From NCBI GenBank assembly GCA_022769545.1, contig JALEJS010000002.1, positions 1 through 64,000 of the forward strand: DNA of 64,000 nt. Reading direction: 5' to 3'. The notes under the pieces were generated by a model that had not been told where the DNA came from, did no database searches, and was given only the letters and a program-made list of their open reading frames with translations. Source of the DNA: Blautia sp. Lineage in GTDB: Bacteria > Bacillota > Clostridia > Lachnospirales > Lachnospiraceae. The translations under genes were made by a program, and so were the position numbers. Shown here piece by piece: positions 36,199-45,818 of the stretch. Within the stretch, counting starts at the first letter, position 1. Each line of letters opens with the position of its first letter.

Positions 36199-38313
36199 AT
36201 GGAGATGAAGCAGAAGTATTTTCGATGGAGTACATTTGTGAAGGATAATCATCCGGTTTTGCCGATGGAATCGGTACAGGAGCTTTTTCTTCTGGATGTG
36301 GAGCAGAATGTAGTGTGGATTACAGAGAAAATAGCAAATCAGCTGGTATGTGAGGAAAATCCGCTGCCTCCGGAAATATCTGTCCAGGAATTTGAAGAGT
36401 TTCTGTCGGAATCCAGCCGGACAGTATTTCGTCAGGAAATATTAAGAATGATTCCGGGAAATGAAGTGCGTGTCAGCTTTCATGCGGATGTCCATGGAAA
36501 GAGCGGATATCTCAGCTCCGTCATTTACCTATTCCGGGTCGACAGCGGAAGGATCCTCGGCTTTCTTTCTGTGGATTATGAAGCTTCCAGGGAATATGAC
36601 CGGCATCTGGAAAGTGTGATTCAGGAGCTTCAGCGGGTACAGAGCATGAATCAGCTGATTCTGGAGGGAGCATCCGACTATATTTATCAGCTGGATATTG
36701 TGAATAATGTATGTACCTTCTCACCAAACGCACTGGATGTGCTTCCACTGGAGACGGCTACCTTTTCGGATGCGATGAACCGGGTTCTTTCCTTTATTAT
36801 TCCGGAGGACAGACCGGTTTTTCTGGATTCTTTCACACCGTTTCTCACGGGAAAATCAGATCTTCATATTGCGGAATACCGGGTACGTACCAAGCAGGGT
36901 GAAATCATGTGGATTTCCTGTAAGGGAAAAGGGCGGCATGATGCACAGGGGCGTCCGCTGATGATAGCCGGATCCCTTCTGGACATTACAGAAAATAAAA
37001 AGCATGAAGAAGACATACAGCGTATGCTGTATCAGGATATGCTTACGGGATTGAAAAACCACCGCTGTTTTGAGGAGGATATGAAGGAATATCTGAAGAA
37101 TCCGGGAATGCGCGGCAGTCTGCTGTATATGGATATCCGCAAATTCAAACTGTATAATGAGCTTTTCGGACATGATTTCGGAAATCGTGTTCTGAAAGAG
37201 TTTGCATATATGCTGCAGCTGTATTTTGCAGATGCGCTTGGCATCTATCGTTTCAGCGGCGATGAATTTCTGGTGCATCTGAAAGAATATAACCGGAAGG
37301 AAATTCTTTCCAAGCTGGTTGCGTTTCAGACAAATCTGAAGAAAACAAGAGAAATTGACGGAAATACACTTTATATCGGAATGTATGCAGCGGTTGTCAT
37401 CTATCCGGAGCACGGTACAAATGTGGAGGAACTGATGAAAAATGCGGATCAGTGTCTGTACCGGATGTCCAGGGAAGAAAATGAGGAGGTCTGCTTTTTT
37501 GCCGGAGATATGGGAGATGCCGTCTCTTTGCAGTTCCGGCTGGAAAATGAGCTGCGCAAGGATATCGAACATGATTACCGTCATTTCCGGGTTGTGTATC
37601 AGCCCATTGTCCGTGTGGATGATCAGGGGGAGGAGTGGATCGGCGCGGAAGCGCTGCTGCGGTATGACAATCCACAGATTCCGGATGTGGACCAGATGAA
37701 TCTGATCCGTACACTGGAGTATTCCGGCCTGATTCTCCCTGTGGGAAGATGGGTGATTTCCAGAGCGGTGCAGGAATGCAGTCAGTGGAACGCAGGCGGA
37801 AAAAAAGTAATCGTTCATGTGAATGTGGCGGCACAGCAGGCGGCAGATGCCGGACTGGTTCGGTATATCAGGAAGTGCTGTGAAACATATGGCCTGCCGA
37901 AGTCCTGTCTGATGGTGGAGCTGACAGAAACCTCCATGCTGAACAGCTTTGAGATTGCCACACAGTTCTGTCAGGAACTGATGAAAATGGGAGTCGGTGT
38001 GGCACTGGATGATTTTGGAACGGGATATTCCAGCTTTAATTATCTGCGAAATCTTCCGATCAGTCAGATCAAGGTGGATCGTGAATATACCAGACAGCTT
38101 CCGACAAATCATTACAACCAGATTATTGTCTCTTCTTTGTATCGTCTGGCGGAGGATCTGGAAATTGAGTTATGTGTGGAAGGCGTTGAGACAGAGGATG
38201 AATTGAAGATACTGCGGGAAATGGGCGTTTCCATGATTCAGGGCTTTTATTTTGAGAGGCCGCTGGAAGCAGATGTCATAAGAAGAGAATTTCCAAGAAA
38301 AATAAAGCTGTAG
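36199..38313 (+). CDS. PAS-GGDEF-EAL protein
   Basis: A soluble protein of 704 residues. An unassigned N-terminal region (1-150) precedes a PAS/PAC domain (about 155-275, ending MIAGSLLDITENKKHEEDIQ), GGDEF (about 280-430) and EAL (about 440-700). The cyclase motif reads FSGDEF, with Ser for the first Gly; such variants may be active or only bind GTP. The EAL domain has AEALLRY, DDFGTGYSSF and CVEGVET, so phosphodiesterase activity is likely. ATG 36199 follows GAGGAAGGGT. Together with the 17625 gene it shows active c-di-GMP signalling. Confidence 0.88.
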   Translation: MEMKQKYFRWSTFVKDNHPVLPMESVQELFLLDVEQNVVWITEKIANQLVCEENPLPPEISVQEFEEFLSESSRTVFRQEILRMIPGNEVRVSFHADVHGKSGYLSSVIYLFRVDSGRILGFLSVDYEASREYDRHLESVIQELQRVQSMNQLILEGASDYIYQLDIVNNVCTFSPNALDVLPLETATFSDAMNRVLSFIIPEDRPVFLDSFTPFLTGKSDLHIAEYRVRTKQGEIMWISCKGKGRHDAQGRPLMIAGSLLDITENKKHEEDIQRMLYQDMLTGLKNHRCFEEDMKEYLKNPGMRGSLLYMDIRKFKLYNELFGHDFGNRVLKEFAYMLQLYFADALGIYRFSGDEFLVHLKEYNRKEILSKLVAFQTNLKKTREIDGNTLYIGMYAAVVIYPEHGTNVEELMKNADQCLYRMSREENEEVCFFAGDMGDAVSLQFRLENELRKDIEHDYRHFRVVYQPIVRVDDQGEEWIGAEALLRYDNPQIPDVDQMNLIRTLEYSGLILPVGRWVISRAVQECSQWNAGGKKVIVHVNVAAQQAADAGLVRYIRKCCETYGLPKSCLMVELTETSMLNSFEIATQFCQELMKMGVGVALDDFGTGYSSFNYLRNLPISQIKVDREYTRQLPTNHYNQIIVSSLYRLAEDLEIELCVEGVETEDELKILREMGVSMIQGFYFERPLEADVIRREFPRKIKL

Positions 38314-38335
38314 GATTTTTTCCTGCAGCTTTATT
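38301..38335 (+). terminator. Hairpin at the end of the PAS-GGDEF-EAL gene
   Basis: AATAAAGCTGTAGGA (38301-38315) pairs with TCCTGCAGCTTTATT (38321-38335) over a T5 loop, one G-T pair. The stop codon is inside the stem. The trailing T content is low, so termination strength is uncertain. Confidence 0.6.
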
Positions 38336-38339
38336 ATTT

Positions 38340-38369
38340 CATAGGAAATTCCTTTGGAATTTACCTATG
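38340..38369. terminator. Bidirectional hairpin between convergent genes
   Basis: CATAGG-AAATTCC (38340-38352) pairs with GGAATTT-A-CCTATG (38355-38369) with one bulge. It lies between convergent ends at 38313 and 38405 and is a likely terminator for the minus-strand gene or an RNA-stabilising hairpin. Confidence 0.5.
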
Positions 38370-38404
38370 AAAAAGGACTCCGGGCGGGATGCGCATGAAG
38401 TCTT

Positions 38405-40048
38405 CTATAGTTTTAATATCCGAAGCTGATCCATGAACATTTTCAGACGCAGACGCCATGTCATGGGCGGAAGCGGCCATTCGAGATAATCTTTTTCCTG
38501 ATCCTGTGCCGGGATATCCGGAACCGGATAGATCTGATCCTTGTGTTCGGAGGGACAGTCAATCCACTTTCCGCGCAGAGACTGGAAGCCTCTGGACAGA
38601 ACCATCTGCACGGCACTCAAACCGAAATGGAAAAAGGATTCGTTTTTCAGAGACAGCAGAGGAAACGGAATTTTCATGGCTCCGGTGGCTGCAAGCATAC
38701 ATACGGACGGTGCGCAGCAGCCGGGGGTTTTATATGTGGCGATATCGTTCAGGCGCTCTGCACAGTTTCCGACGGTCAGGACAGGGAGCTTCAGACTTCG
38801 GATATCGGATTCTTCGTAGGGGGTTCCATCCCGGTCAAACCAGTAACGCTTGCCGTCGATGAGAACGCCGCCGCCGATTATTACAGCCAGCGGAAGATCA
38901 AAATTCTGCTTTGGTGCGTAGATGACGTATTCAAATCCGGAACGAAGTGCATTCAGACAGCCGCCGTCGCAGGCAAGCTCCAGCTGGCGTGCAATCTCAG
39001 GTGTCACGGAATGAATGTCGGTAACCTTCGGTGCGTGAGGCAGACAGTGTCCGGCCAGCGCGAGAATGTTTGGGAAGGTCTTATGAAACTCCTCATCCAT
39101 CAGAGACGGGTTGGCCCGGCGGAAGGAAAAGACAGGAAGCTCGCCTGTGACTTCGGTGTCATCGGAGCCAAATCCTCTCTTTTGTGCCTCCTGAATCAGA
39201 GGAATCGTATCCGGGTCGATACCCATGATCCGGGTAGCAGTCTTGTCTGTTTCTACGGAATCCGTACCGGAAATGATGACATGTGAATCCACCGGATCCA
39301 CAGGGGCGGGAGTATTTCCTTCGCCTCCGATAATTCCGTCGATGACGGTCAGATCCGGCTGAAACAGATACAGAAGATCCGCCAGTTTTTTGTTGATATA
39401 GTAATTGTGGTTTCGTTCGCGCAGTGCGTAGGGAATGGTCCCCATGGCATTTTTAAAGCCGAGTGTCACACCGGTATAAATATTGGTTTTCAGCTTGGGA
39501 ACCGATACATAGCAGGCTTTCTTATCGACAATGTCCTGATAAATCTCAGGAATGAACACTTCCTTCATGACTTCGGCTTTCGGAAGAAGATATCGGACAA
39601 CGGGGCAGGTTTCCAGAGCCACCAGACCTGTTTTTCGATAGCGGGCAATGCGGTCGTAGCCGGCTATTTTGAAGCTGGTGCGGGTGGGCATCGGCTTTCC
39701 GGAAGATTCTGTGATAACAAGATTGCTCTGATACTGTTTCAGCCATGCAATCACTGCGTCAAATACCCGGGGATCTGTGGATTCCGGATAATCGAAGTCC
39801 TTCATTCCGCTCTTGTGATAAACCGAAACCAGATTTGGCTTCACGTAGATTCGCTCGCATGCAGTGAATTTTTCTGAAATGTTTGTCTTTTCGTTCAGAG
39901 AGTCCAGATTTTTGAATACGGTATGAAAAATGGATTTTACATCCTCTCGTTCAAAATATTCTTTTGTACCGTAATTCTGTGGAAGAGCGACATAGTCGTT
40001 CCGGAAATCCATATCTGGTGCAGTCGTAACGACAACATGGTGTTTCAT
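38405..40048 (-). CDS. DUF362 domain-containing protein
   Basis: A 547-residue protein without cysteine-rich ferredoxin motifs. Its core (RIYVKPNLVSVYHKSGMKDF; DKKACYVSVPKLKTNIYTGV; GFKNAMGTIPY; PDLTVIDGIIGGEGNTPAPV) matches DUF362, a family of unknown reaction often fused to 4Fe-4S domains. The C-terminal 200 residues (from about PVFSFRRANPSLMDEEFHKT) are an extension I do not recognise. ATG 40048 follows AAGGAGACAGGACTC; ATG 40078 is less likely. A second DUF362 protein with ferredoxin motifs lies at 43825, beyond the ABC operon. Confidence 0.82.
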   Translation of the reverse strand: MKHHVVVTTAPDMDFRNDYVALPQNYGTKEYFEREDVKSIFHTVFKNLDSLNEKTNISEKFTACERIYVKPNLVSVYHKSGMKDFDYPESTDPRVFDAVIAWLKQYQSNLVITESSGKPMPTRTSFKIAGYDRIARYRKTGLVALETCPVVRYLLPKAEVMKEVFIPEIYQDIVDKKACYVSVPKLKTNIYTGVTLGFKNAMGTIPYALRERNHNYYINKKLADLLYLFQPDLTVIDGIIGGEGNTPAPVDPVDSHVIISGTDSVETDKTATRIMGIDPDTIPLIQEAQKRGFGSDDTEVTGELPVFSFRRANPSLMDEEFHKTFPNILALAGHCLPHAPKVTDIHSVTPEIARQLELACDGGCLNALRSGFEYVIYAPKQNFDLPLAVIIGGGVLIDGKRYWFDRDGTPYEESDIRSLKLPVLTVGNCAERLNDIATYKTPGCCAPSVCMLAATGAMKIPFPLLSLKNESFFHFGLSAVQMVLSRGFQSLRGKWIDCPSEHKDQIYPVPDIPAQDQEKDYLEWPLPPMTWRLRLKMFMDQLRILKL

Positions 40049-40251
40049 GAGTCCTGTCTCCTTCGTAATAACCAGCAAATAATTTTAAATTCAATTCATC
40101 TTACAACATTTTGCAGGTGTTTGTCTACCGGTTTTTGAATGCAGACATGGCTGAAGTGTTACGATATCCCGCTTTTGGCTTTATGAGCAGGAAGCACTCA
40201 TACACAGATTATGAATAAAAGAACTTTTATACTTATTTTATAATTTGTTTA

Positions 40252-40307
40252 TTGTATTTTCGGAGGGAATCGAATACAATAAGTGTATTAAAAAAACTAA
40301 TACACTT
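40252..40307 (+). promoter_or_regulatory. Promoter and YtrA-type operator
   Basis: TTGTAT (40252-40257), 17 bp, TACAAT (40275-40280). Directly after the -10 lies AAGTGTATTA (40281-40290), 7 bp, TAATACACTT (40298-40307), a perfect 10-bp inverted repeat of the AGTGTA-N-TACACT kind bound by YtrA-like GntR repressors. It covers the transcription start. Confidence 0.85.
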
Positions 40308-40348
40308 GATACACTCGGATTATACAGAGAGTGGAAAGGAGGTATGTT

Positions 40349-40720
40349 ATGATCCTGCTGGATTATCAGGATCGCCGTCCGATTTATGAACAGATCGAGG
40401 AAAAATTCCGGATGCTGATCCTGCGGGGAGTACTGGCGCCTGGCGACCGGATGCCTTCGGTGAGGCGCATGGCTATGGAATTGTCCATCAATCCCAATAC
40501 CATTCAGAGGGCATATATGGAGCTGGAGCAGAAAGGACTGATTTACCCGGTCAAAGGAAAAGGCAATTTTGTGGCGGATGTCACAGAAATACAGAAAAAG
40601 GCACGGGAAGATTTCTGCAGAGATTTTCAGAAGCTTGTGAAGAACGGACTGGAAATGGGAGTGAAGGAAGAAATCATGATCGGACTGATCCGGGAGACGT
40701 ATAAGGAGGAGAACAGATGA
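40349..40720 (+). CDS. YtrA-subfamily GntR transcriptional regulator
   Basis: A 123-residue regulator: N-terminal winged helix (PIYEQIEEKFRMLILRGVLA then PGDRMPSVRRMAMELSINPN) and a short C-terminal dimerisation helix, the layout of YtrA. ATG 40349 follows GGAAAGGAGG. It is the first gene of an operon with an ABC ATPase and permease and has a perfect YtrA-type palindrome at its promoter. In Bacillus such operons respond to cell-wall antibiotics. The ATPase start overlaps its stop (ATGA). Confidence 0.9.
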   Translation: MILLDYQDRRPIYEQIEEKFRMLILRGVLAPGDRMPSVRRMAMELSINPNTIQRAYMELEQKGLIYPVKGKGNFVADVTEIQKKAREDFCRDFQKLVKNGLEMGVKEEIMIGLIRETYKEENR

Positions 40721-41619
40721 TACAGATAAAGGAGTGCAGCAAAAGCTTTCAGGATATATGTGCTGTAAATCAGGTTTCCCTGGATATTCATGAGAGGGAA
40801 GTATTTGGGCTGGTTGGAAGCAATGGCGCAGGAAAAAGCACCTTGCTCAGGATTCTTGCCGGAATCCTGAAACCGGATCAGGGAGAGGCATCCGCAGACG
40901 GAATGCAGATTTATGATAATGCCGCGGCAAAACGCAGAATCTTTTATATTCCGGATGACAGTTATTTTCCTGCGAATCATACCCCGCAGGAGATGGAAAA
41001 ATTTTACCTGAATTACTATCCGGATTTCTGCCGGCAGAAATTTGCCAGACTGATGAAACAGTTTCGCCTGGATCCGGCTTCACGGATCGGTGCAATGTCC
41101 AAAGGAATGAAAAAGCAGCTTCTGGTGATTCTGGGAGTATGTTCGGGAACAAAATATCTGCTTTGTGATGAAACCTTTGACGGTCTGGATCCGGTTATGC
41201 GCCAGGCGGTGAAGAGTCTGTTTGTGTCCGAGATCATGAACCGGGATTTCACACCGGTGATCGCCTCTCACAATCTGAGAGAGCTGGAGGATATCTGTGA
41301 CCATATCGGACTGCTCCACAAAGGCGGGATCCTGCTGTCAAAGAATCTGGAAGATATGAAACAGCAGATCCATAAAATACAGTGCGTGTTCCGTGATAAC
41401 AGCCAGGAGGAAGCGCTGGAGAATGAGCTGGATATCGTGAGTATCCGGCATCAGGGCTCTCTGCTGATGATTACGGCGCGGGGAACCCGGGCACATATTA
41501 TGGAAAGAATACAGCAGAAGAAACCATTGTTCTGTGAGGTGCTTCCGCTGACACTGGAAGAAATTTTTATCTGTGAAACGGAGGTTGCAGGATATGAGAT
41601 CAAAAATATTTTCTTCTGA
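40717..41619 (+). CDS. ABC transporter ATP-binding protein (YtrB-like)
   Basis: A 300-residue ATPase with Walker A GSNGAGKST, signature MSKGMKKQL, H-loop ASHNLRE, and a Walker B of unusual form, YLLCDETFDGLDP, where the usual DEP is DET. A C-terminal domain of about 85 residues (from LEDMKQQIHKIQCVFRDNSQ) follows. Translation is coupled to the GntR gene upstream and the permease downstream (26-bp overlap). The transporter should be derepressed when the GntR protein leaves the operator. Confidence 0.88.
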   Translation: MIQIKECSKSFQDICAVNQVSLDIHEREVFGLVGSNGAGKSTLLRILAGILKPDQGEASADGMQIYDNAAAKRRIFYIPDDSYFPANHTPQEMEKFYLNYYPDFCRQKFARLMKQFRLDPASRIGAMSKGMKKQLLVILGVCSGTKYLLCDETFDGLDPVMRQAVKSLFVSEIMNRDFTPVIASHNLRELEDICDHIGLLHKGGILLSKNLEDMKQQIHKIQCVFRDNSQEEALENELDIVSIRHQGSLLMITARGTRAHIMERIQQKKPLFCEVLPLTLEEIFICETEVAGYEIKNIFF

Positions 41620-43720
41620 TACCATCAGAACAACACTCAGAGAACAGCTGTGGATTTCTGTTTTTCTGGCACTTGGCTTTTTCATGGCTTTCCCTGTGGC
41701 AGGGATGATTGTCACAGGAAACTGGCAGAATCTTCATTACAGTCCGGACCAGATACAGAAGCTGTATGAACACCTCTGGAGGGACGGATTTATGATCACA
41801 GGGGCAGCTGTAGCTGCAGGTGCGGGAATTCTGAACGGGGCAAACGGGTTCTGGTATCTGTATTCTCCGAGAAAGGTGGATTTCTATCATTGCCTTCCGG
41901 AAAGAAGAATATGGATGTTCCGGAATCGGGTTCTTGTCGGAATGATATATTATGTAGTTCCTTATCTCGTGATGGAGTTTCTGGCCGTCTGCGTGGGGGC
42001 TGCACAGGGATTTTTCGGCCTGAAGCTGATGGGGATGGCTCTGACCATGCTGGGGCTTCATTTCATGATGTATCTTTTGTTTTATTTCAGTACCGTACTT
42101 GCCATTGTTCTCACCGGAAATATTCTCACGGGAATTCTGGTGCTGGGTGGAATTTTCGCATATGGTCCGCTGCTGTGTGGGCTGATCATCGCATACCGGA
42201 GCTGCTTTTACGGGACGACCTGCGGACTGCTGCAGTATGGACTGACGGATTTTCTGAAATGCTTTCTGTCTCCGGTCTTTCTGGGGATTCGTCTGATACA
42301 GAATTATTCCGGGGGAGCCTGTGGGATTTTTCCCGGAGTGATGATCCTTTTGACGGCTGTTTTTGCAGGATTATCCTGCCTTGCCTACTGCCGGAGACCT
42401 TCGGAGAGCAATCATGATTCCATGGTTTATCCAAAAGTCGGAATTCTTCTGCAAATTCTGGTGGAGGTTCCGTTCGGGCTGGGAATCGGATATATATTCT
42501 GTGAACTTTCAAGAAATAATCACAGAATCCTCTGGTGGATATTCGGAATGCTTCTTGGCGTGATTCTTGCCCATGGAATGATGGAAGTGCTGTATTATCT
42601 GAATCCCAGACGCTTTTTTGACGGGAAACCACAGTTCCTTCTGGTCTGTATACTGACAGCATTCTGTTCCGTGTGGTACCTGCAGGATCTGGGGGACTTT
42701 GACGGATTTCTGCCGGCGAAGGAGCAGCTTGCCGGTGTATCCATGAACACCGGTTCCTTCGGAGAAAATCTGGATTACATTGTGGAACGGGAAGATGGTA
42801 CATATGACAGTGTTTTCTGGGAGGACCCGGAAAGTGCCATGAACGGGGAGAAAGAAATCGGCGATGACAGTTATCGGATTCTGCAGGAAATTGTGGAGTA
42901 CAATAAAAGCGATATTGCTGCAGATTCCCAAAATGAGACGATTTATCGTGTGGATATGAAATATACCATGAAATCCGGCGCAGATGTTTATCGTCAATAT
43001 GGAATGACACCGGATCAGATTCATGAACTGATGCGGGCCTTCTGTGAAGAAGGAGAGCTGAAGGAGCAGAGATATTCGCTCCTGAATATCGATGAGAAGT
43101 ATATAGAGCATATTACTCTGACAACCGCAGATAACATCGATATGAATCTTTATGAAAAGGAACCGGAAAAGAAACGACAGCTTCTGGAAGCACTTCGGAA
43201 AGACATTGCGGACGCAGAAACGGAAGACTTTCTGGGACAGGCTACCTGTGCACTGCAATTCGATTATCGGGTTCCGGCCGAGACGGATCTGAACACGATG
43301 ATTCCTTCCGGTTCAGAAGAAACCTCCATGCAGTATCTCTGGCAGCAGGTGAATCTGTTCCCGTCCTTTCAAAGGACCATGAAGCTTTTGGAAAAAGAAG
43401 GAAGTGTAGACTCACTGGAAAAAGCGGATATCTCTTCGGTGGAGGTATGGCTGGTGGGAAAAGATGGACTGTCCGATTCGGTGGTTTATTCCGGAAAGGA
43501 AGAAGTGGAAGAGCTGAAAAAGGTGATGGTACCGGATATTCTGACTTCTGTCTGGCTGAATTATGAGGAAGATGTCTATGCAGTTGCATACAGAAAGAGC
43601 GGTGCACAGATGTCCGGCAGCGAATTGTCCTCCATGCGCCTGACGCAGCTGCCGGACTTTGTGGAAAGGGATCTTTCCGCCAGTCTGGAAAATCAGGATC
43701 AATCTGCAGGAGAGGATTGA
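41594..43720 (+). CDS. Large ABC transporter permease with extracellular C-terminal region
   Basis: A 708-residue membrane protein. Residues 1-375 hold about ten hydrophobic segments (from LWISVFLALGFFMAFPVAGM to FLLVCILTAFCSVWYLQDLG). The last 330 residues are hydrophilic and acidic (from DFDGFLPAKEQLAGVSMNTG), resembling the DUF6449-type tails of clostridial YtrC/D-like permeases. ATG 41594 gives MRSKIFS; the 41573 ATG lacks a ribosome site. The large soluble part could recognise an antibiotic or cell-wall component. The substrate is unknown. Confidence 0.83.
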   Translation: MRSKIFSSDTIRTTLREQLWISVFLALGFFMAFPVAGMIVTGNWQNLHYSPDQIQKLYEHLWRDGFMITGAAVAAGAGILNGANGFWYLYSPRKVDFYHCLPERRIWMFRNRVLVGMIYYVVPYLVMEFLAVCVGAAQGFFGLKLMGMALTMLGLHFMMYLLFYFSTVLAIVLTGNILTGILVLGGIFAYGPLLCGLIIAYRSCFYGTTCGLLQYGLTDFLKCFLSPVFLGIRLIQNYSGGACGIFPGVMILLTAVFAGLSCLAYCRRPSESNHDSMVYPKVGILLQILVEVPFGLGIGYIFCELSRNNHRILWWIFGMLLGVILAHGMMEVLYYLNPRRFFDGKPQFLLVCILTAFCSVWYLQDLGDFDGFLPAKEQLAGVSMNTGSFGENLDYIVEREDGTYDSVFWEDPESAMNGEKEIGDDSYRILQEIVEYNKSDIAADSQNETIYRVDMKYTMKSGADVYRQYGMTPDQIHELMRAFCEEGELKEQRYSLLNIDEKYIEHITLTTADNIDMNLYEKEPEKKRQLLEALRKDIADAETEDFLGQATCALQFDYRVPAETDLNTMIPSGSEETSMQYLWQQVNLFPSFQRTMKLLEKEGSVDSLEKADISSVEVWLVGKDGLSDSVVYSGKEEVEELKKVMVPDILTSVWLNYEEDVYAVAYRKSGAQMSGSELSSMRLTQLPDFVERDLSASLENQDQSAGED

Positions 43721-43824
43721 CAGAAGCCCTTTTTTCGATATACTAGATATCAGGAACTGCTGGTCCGGCTCTGCCGGGCGTGGCGTGACGGATTATGTAT
43801 GAAAGGAAAAAGTGGTGACGGAAT

Positions 43825-44955
43825 ATGGATAATAATCAGAAATCAACCGTATTTTTTACCGATTTTCGATGCCAGGTGGGCGTCAGCCAGCTGGACAAAC
43901 TGAAAAAGCTCTGTGTTGCGGCAGGAATCCGTGACATTGATATGGATGGGAAATTTGTGGCAATCAAGATGCATTTCGGAGAGCTGGGGAATCTGGCATT
44001 TCTTCGCCCGAATTATGCAAAGGCAGTTGCAGATCTGTGTAAAGAGCAGGGGGGAATGCCGTTCCTGACGGACTGCAACACGCTGTATCCGGGAAGCAGA
44101 AAAAATGCTCTGGAGCATCTGGACTGCGCAAATATGAATGGATTTAACACGGTTACCACCGGATGTCAGATTCTGATCGCGGACGGTCTTCGCGGTACCG
44201 ATGAGGCAGAGGTGCCGGTGGTAAACGGGGAATACTGCAAGACAGCCAAAATCGGACGTGCGGTGATGGACGCGGATATTTTCATCAGTCTGACACATTT
44301 TAAAGGACATGAGGCCACCGGCTTTGGCGGTGCGATCAAGAATATCGGCATGGGCTGCGGAAGCCGTGCCGGAAAGATGGAACAGCATAAGAGCGGCAAG
44401 CCGGCGATCAAGGAAGAGCTGTGCCGCGGATGCCGCCGCTGCGCAAAGGAGTGCGGAAGTGATGCCATCTCCTACATAAACAAAAAAGCGGTGATCGATT
44501 ATGACAAATGCAAGGGCTGCGGAAGATGTATCGGTGCCTGCAGCTTTGACGCGGTTTACAATCCCAATGACAGTGCCAATGAGCTGCTTTGCCGTAAGAT
44601 GGCGGAATATGCCCAGGCTGTCTGTCATGGACGTCCCTGCTTCCATGTAGCGCTTGTACAGGATATCAGTCCGAACTGTGACTGCCATGGCGAGAATGAT
44701 GCGCCGATCCTTCCGGATATCGGAATGTTTGCAAGCTTTGATCCCATTGCGCTGGATCAGGCCTGTGTCGATGCGTGTCTGGCTGCCAAGCCGATTGAAA
44801 ACAGTCAGCTGGGTGACAACCTTGCCACACCGGGCTGGGAATGCCATCACAATCATTTCAAGGACTCCAATCCGAATGTGGAGTGGGAGGCAACACTGGA
44901 TCAGGGTGAGAAGATCGGTCTGGGATCCCGCGAATACGTTCTGAAAAAGGTCTGA
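43825..44955 (+). CDS. DUF362 protein with two 4Fe-4S clusters
   Basis: A 376-residue protein. The DUF362 core (VAIKMHFGELGNLAFLRPNY; FISLTHFKGHEATGFGGAIK then NIGMGCGSRAGKMEQH) is interrupted at about residues 195-240 by a bacterial ferredoxin domain with two CxxCxxCxxxC sets: CRGCRRCAKEC and CKGCGRCIGAC. This is the common arrangement in anaerobes; an electron-transfer or cofactor role is suspected but the reaction is not established. Ribosome site AAAGGAAAAAG. It is the second DUF362 protein within 7 kb. Confidence 0.9.
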   Translation: MDNNQKSTVFFTDFRCQVGVSQLDKLKKLCVAAGIRDIDMDGKFVAIKMHFGELGNLAFLRPNYAKAVADLCKEQGGMPFLTDCNTLYPGSRKNALEHLDCANMNGFNTVTTGCQILIADGLRGTDEAEVPVVNGEYCKTAKIGRAVMDADIFISLTHFKGHEATGFGGAIKNIGMGCGSRAGKMEQHKSGKPAIKEELCRGCRRCAKECGSDAISYINKKAVIDYDKCKGCGRCIGACSFDAVYNPNDSANELLCRKMAEYAQAVCHGRPCFHVALVQDISPNCDCHGENDAPILPDIGMFASFDPIALDQACVDACLAAKPIENSQLGDNLATPGWECHHNHFKDSNPNVEWEATLDQGEKIGLGSREYVLKKV

Positions 44956-45050
44956 AACCACATCGTGCCTGCAGGATTGTGGGAGCATGAAGTGCGGAGC
45001 AATCCGTTTGGTATGTTTTATTTCATATATTAATATAAGGAAGCAAAGAA

Positions 45051-45089
45051 GCGTCAGTTTCGGCAAATTGCCGGGTCTGGCGTTTTTTT
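45051..45089 (+). terminator. Intrinsic terminator before the giant-protein cassette
   Basis: GCGTCAG (45051-45057) and CTGGCGT (45077-45083) enclose an inner stem CGGCA/TGCCG and are followed by seven T. It ends the DUF362 transcript and marks the left edge of the duplicated cassette, whose shared sequence begins at 45096. Confidence 0.8.
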
Positions 45090-45105
45090 GACAACAATCT
45101 GAGAA

Positions 45106-45134
45106 TTGATTTTTCCATATCGTTATGGTATATT
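45106..45134 (+). promoter_or_regulatory. Promoter of cassette copy 1
   Basis: TTGATT (45106-45111), 17 bp, TATATT (45129-45134). The spacer contains CCATATCGTTATGG, a small palindrome. The following AACGAACGGTTGGT (near 45142) is also conserved in copy 2 and could be the TetR operator. Confidence 0.6.
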
Positions 45135-45173
45135 TTTATTTAGAACGAACGGTTGGTAAGAGGGGGCATAGAA

Positions 45174-45791
45174 GTGGCGAACTACACAGAGGAACAATGG
45201 AATGCCAAAAAGGCGGAGCTGATGGAAAAATGTTATGACTGCTTCGCAGAACATGGCTTACACGGAACCGGTATTCGGGTACTGGCAAATGAATGCGGAT
45301 TTAATCATACAAAGCTGTATACCTATTTTAAGGATCTGGATGACCTGATCATACAGTCCACCGAATACTGTATGAGTAAGGTGGAAGAAGATTTTATGGC
45401 GAAAGCCCCGATGAATGTGCAGGACTTATGGCGGTTTATCGATGAGATACCATATTGGACGGCAGAAAAACACGGGAAGAAATACCGATTAATGTATCAG
45501 GTGTATACGCATCCGAAATACAGAGCATACGGTCAGAAATTTTTCGCAGGTGTCGACAGGCGTTATACCGAATACGCCAGGCTACTGGAGGGGAAACTCG
45601 GGATTCCTTATCAGAAGCTGGTATCGTTAATATTTATTCTGATTCGGGCCTGTGTTCATTACGCATTGTTCGAGGACGAATTTTATCTGAAAGCACAGAT
45701 CGATGTGCTGAAAGAAAGCCTTGAGATGTTTATCGAAAAGTATAGCTGCAGTAAAGCTGCAGAACAGAGGGAAAGAATTTTAGACCGATGA
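45174..45791 (+). CDS. TetR-like regulator of the giant-protein cassette, copy 1
   Basis: A 205-residue protein with a TetR helix-turn-helix (LMEKCYDCFAEHGLHGTGIR then VLANECGFNHTKLYTYFKDL) and a C-terminal domain (YWTAEKHGKKYRLMYQVYTH) that I do not match to a known ligand group. GTG 45174 follows AGAGGGGGCATAGAA. The sigma-factor gene starts 27 bp later. The two probably regulate the giant protein gene downstream. A 4-bp-deleted copy occurs at 56750. That the intact protein serves both copies is inference. Confidence 0.85.
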   Translation: MANYTEEQWNAKKAELMEKCYDCFAEHGLHGTGIRVLANECGFNHTKLYTYFKDLDDLIIQSTEYCMSKVEEDFMAKAPMNVQDLWRFIDEIPYWTAEKHGKKYRLMYQVYTHPKYRAYGQKFFAGVDRRYTEYARLLEGKLGIPYQKLVSLIFILIRACVHYALFEDEFYLKAQIDVLKESLEMFIEKYSCSKAAEQRERILDR

Positions 45792-45818
45792 GGAAAGAAA
45801 ATACAGGAGTTAAGTGGA

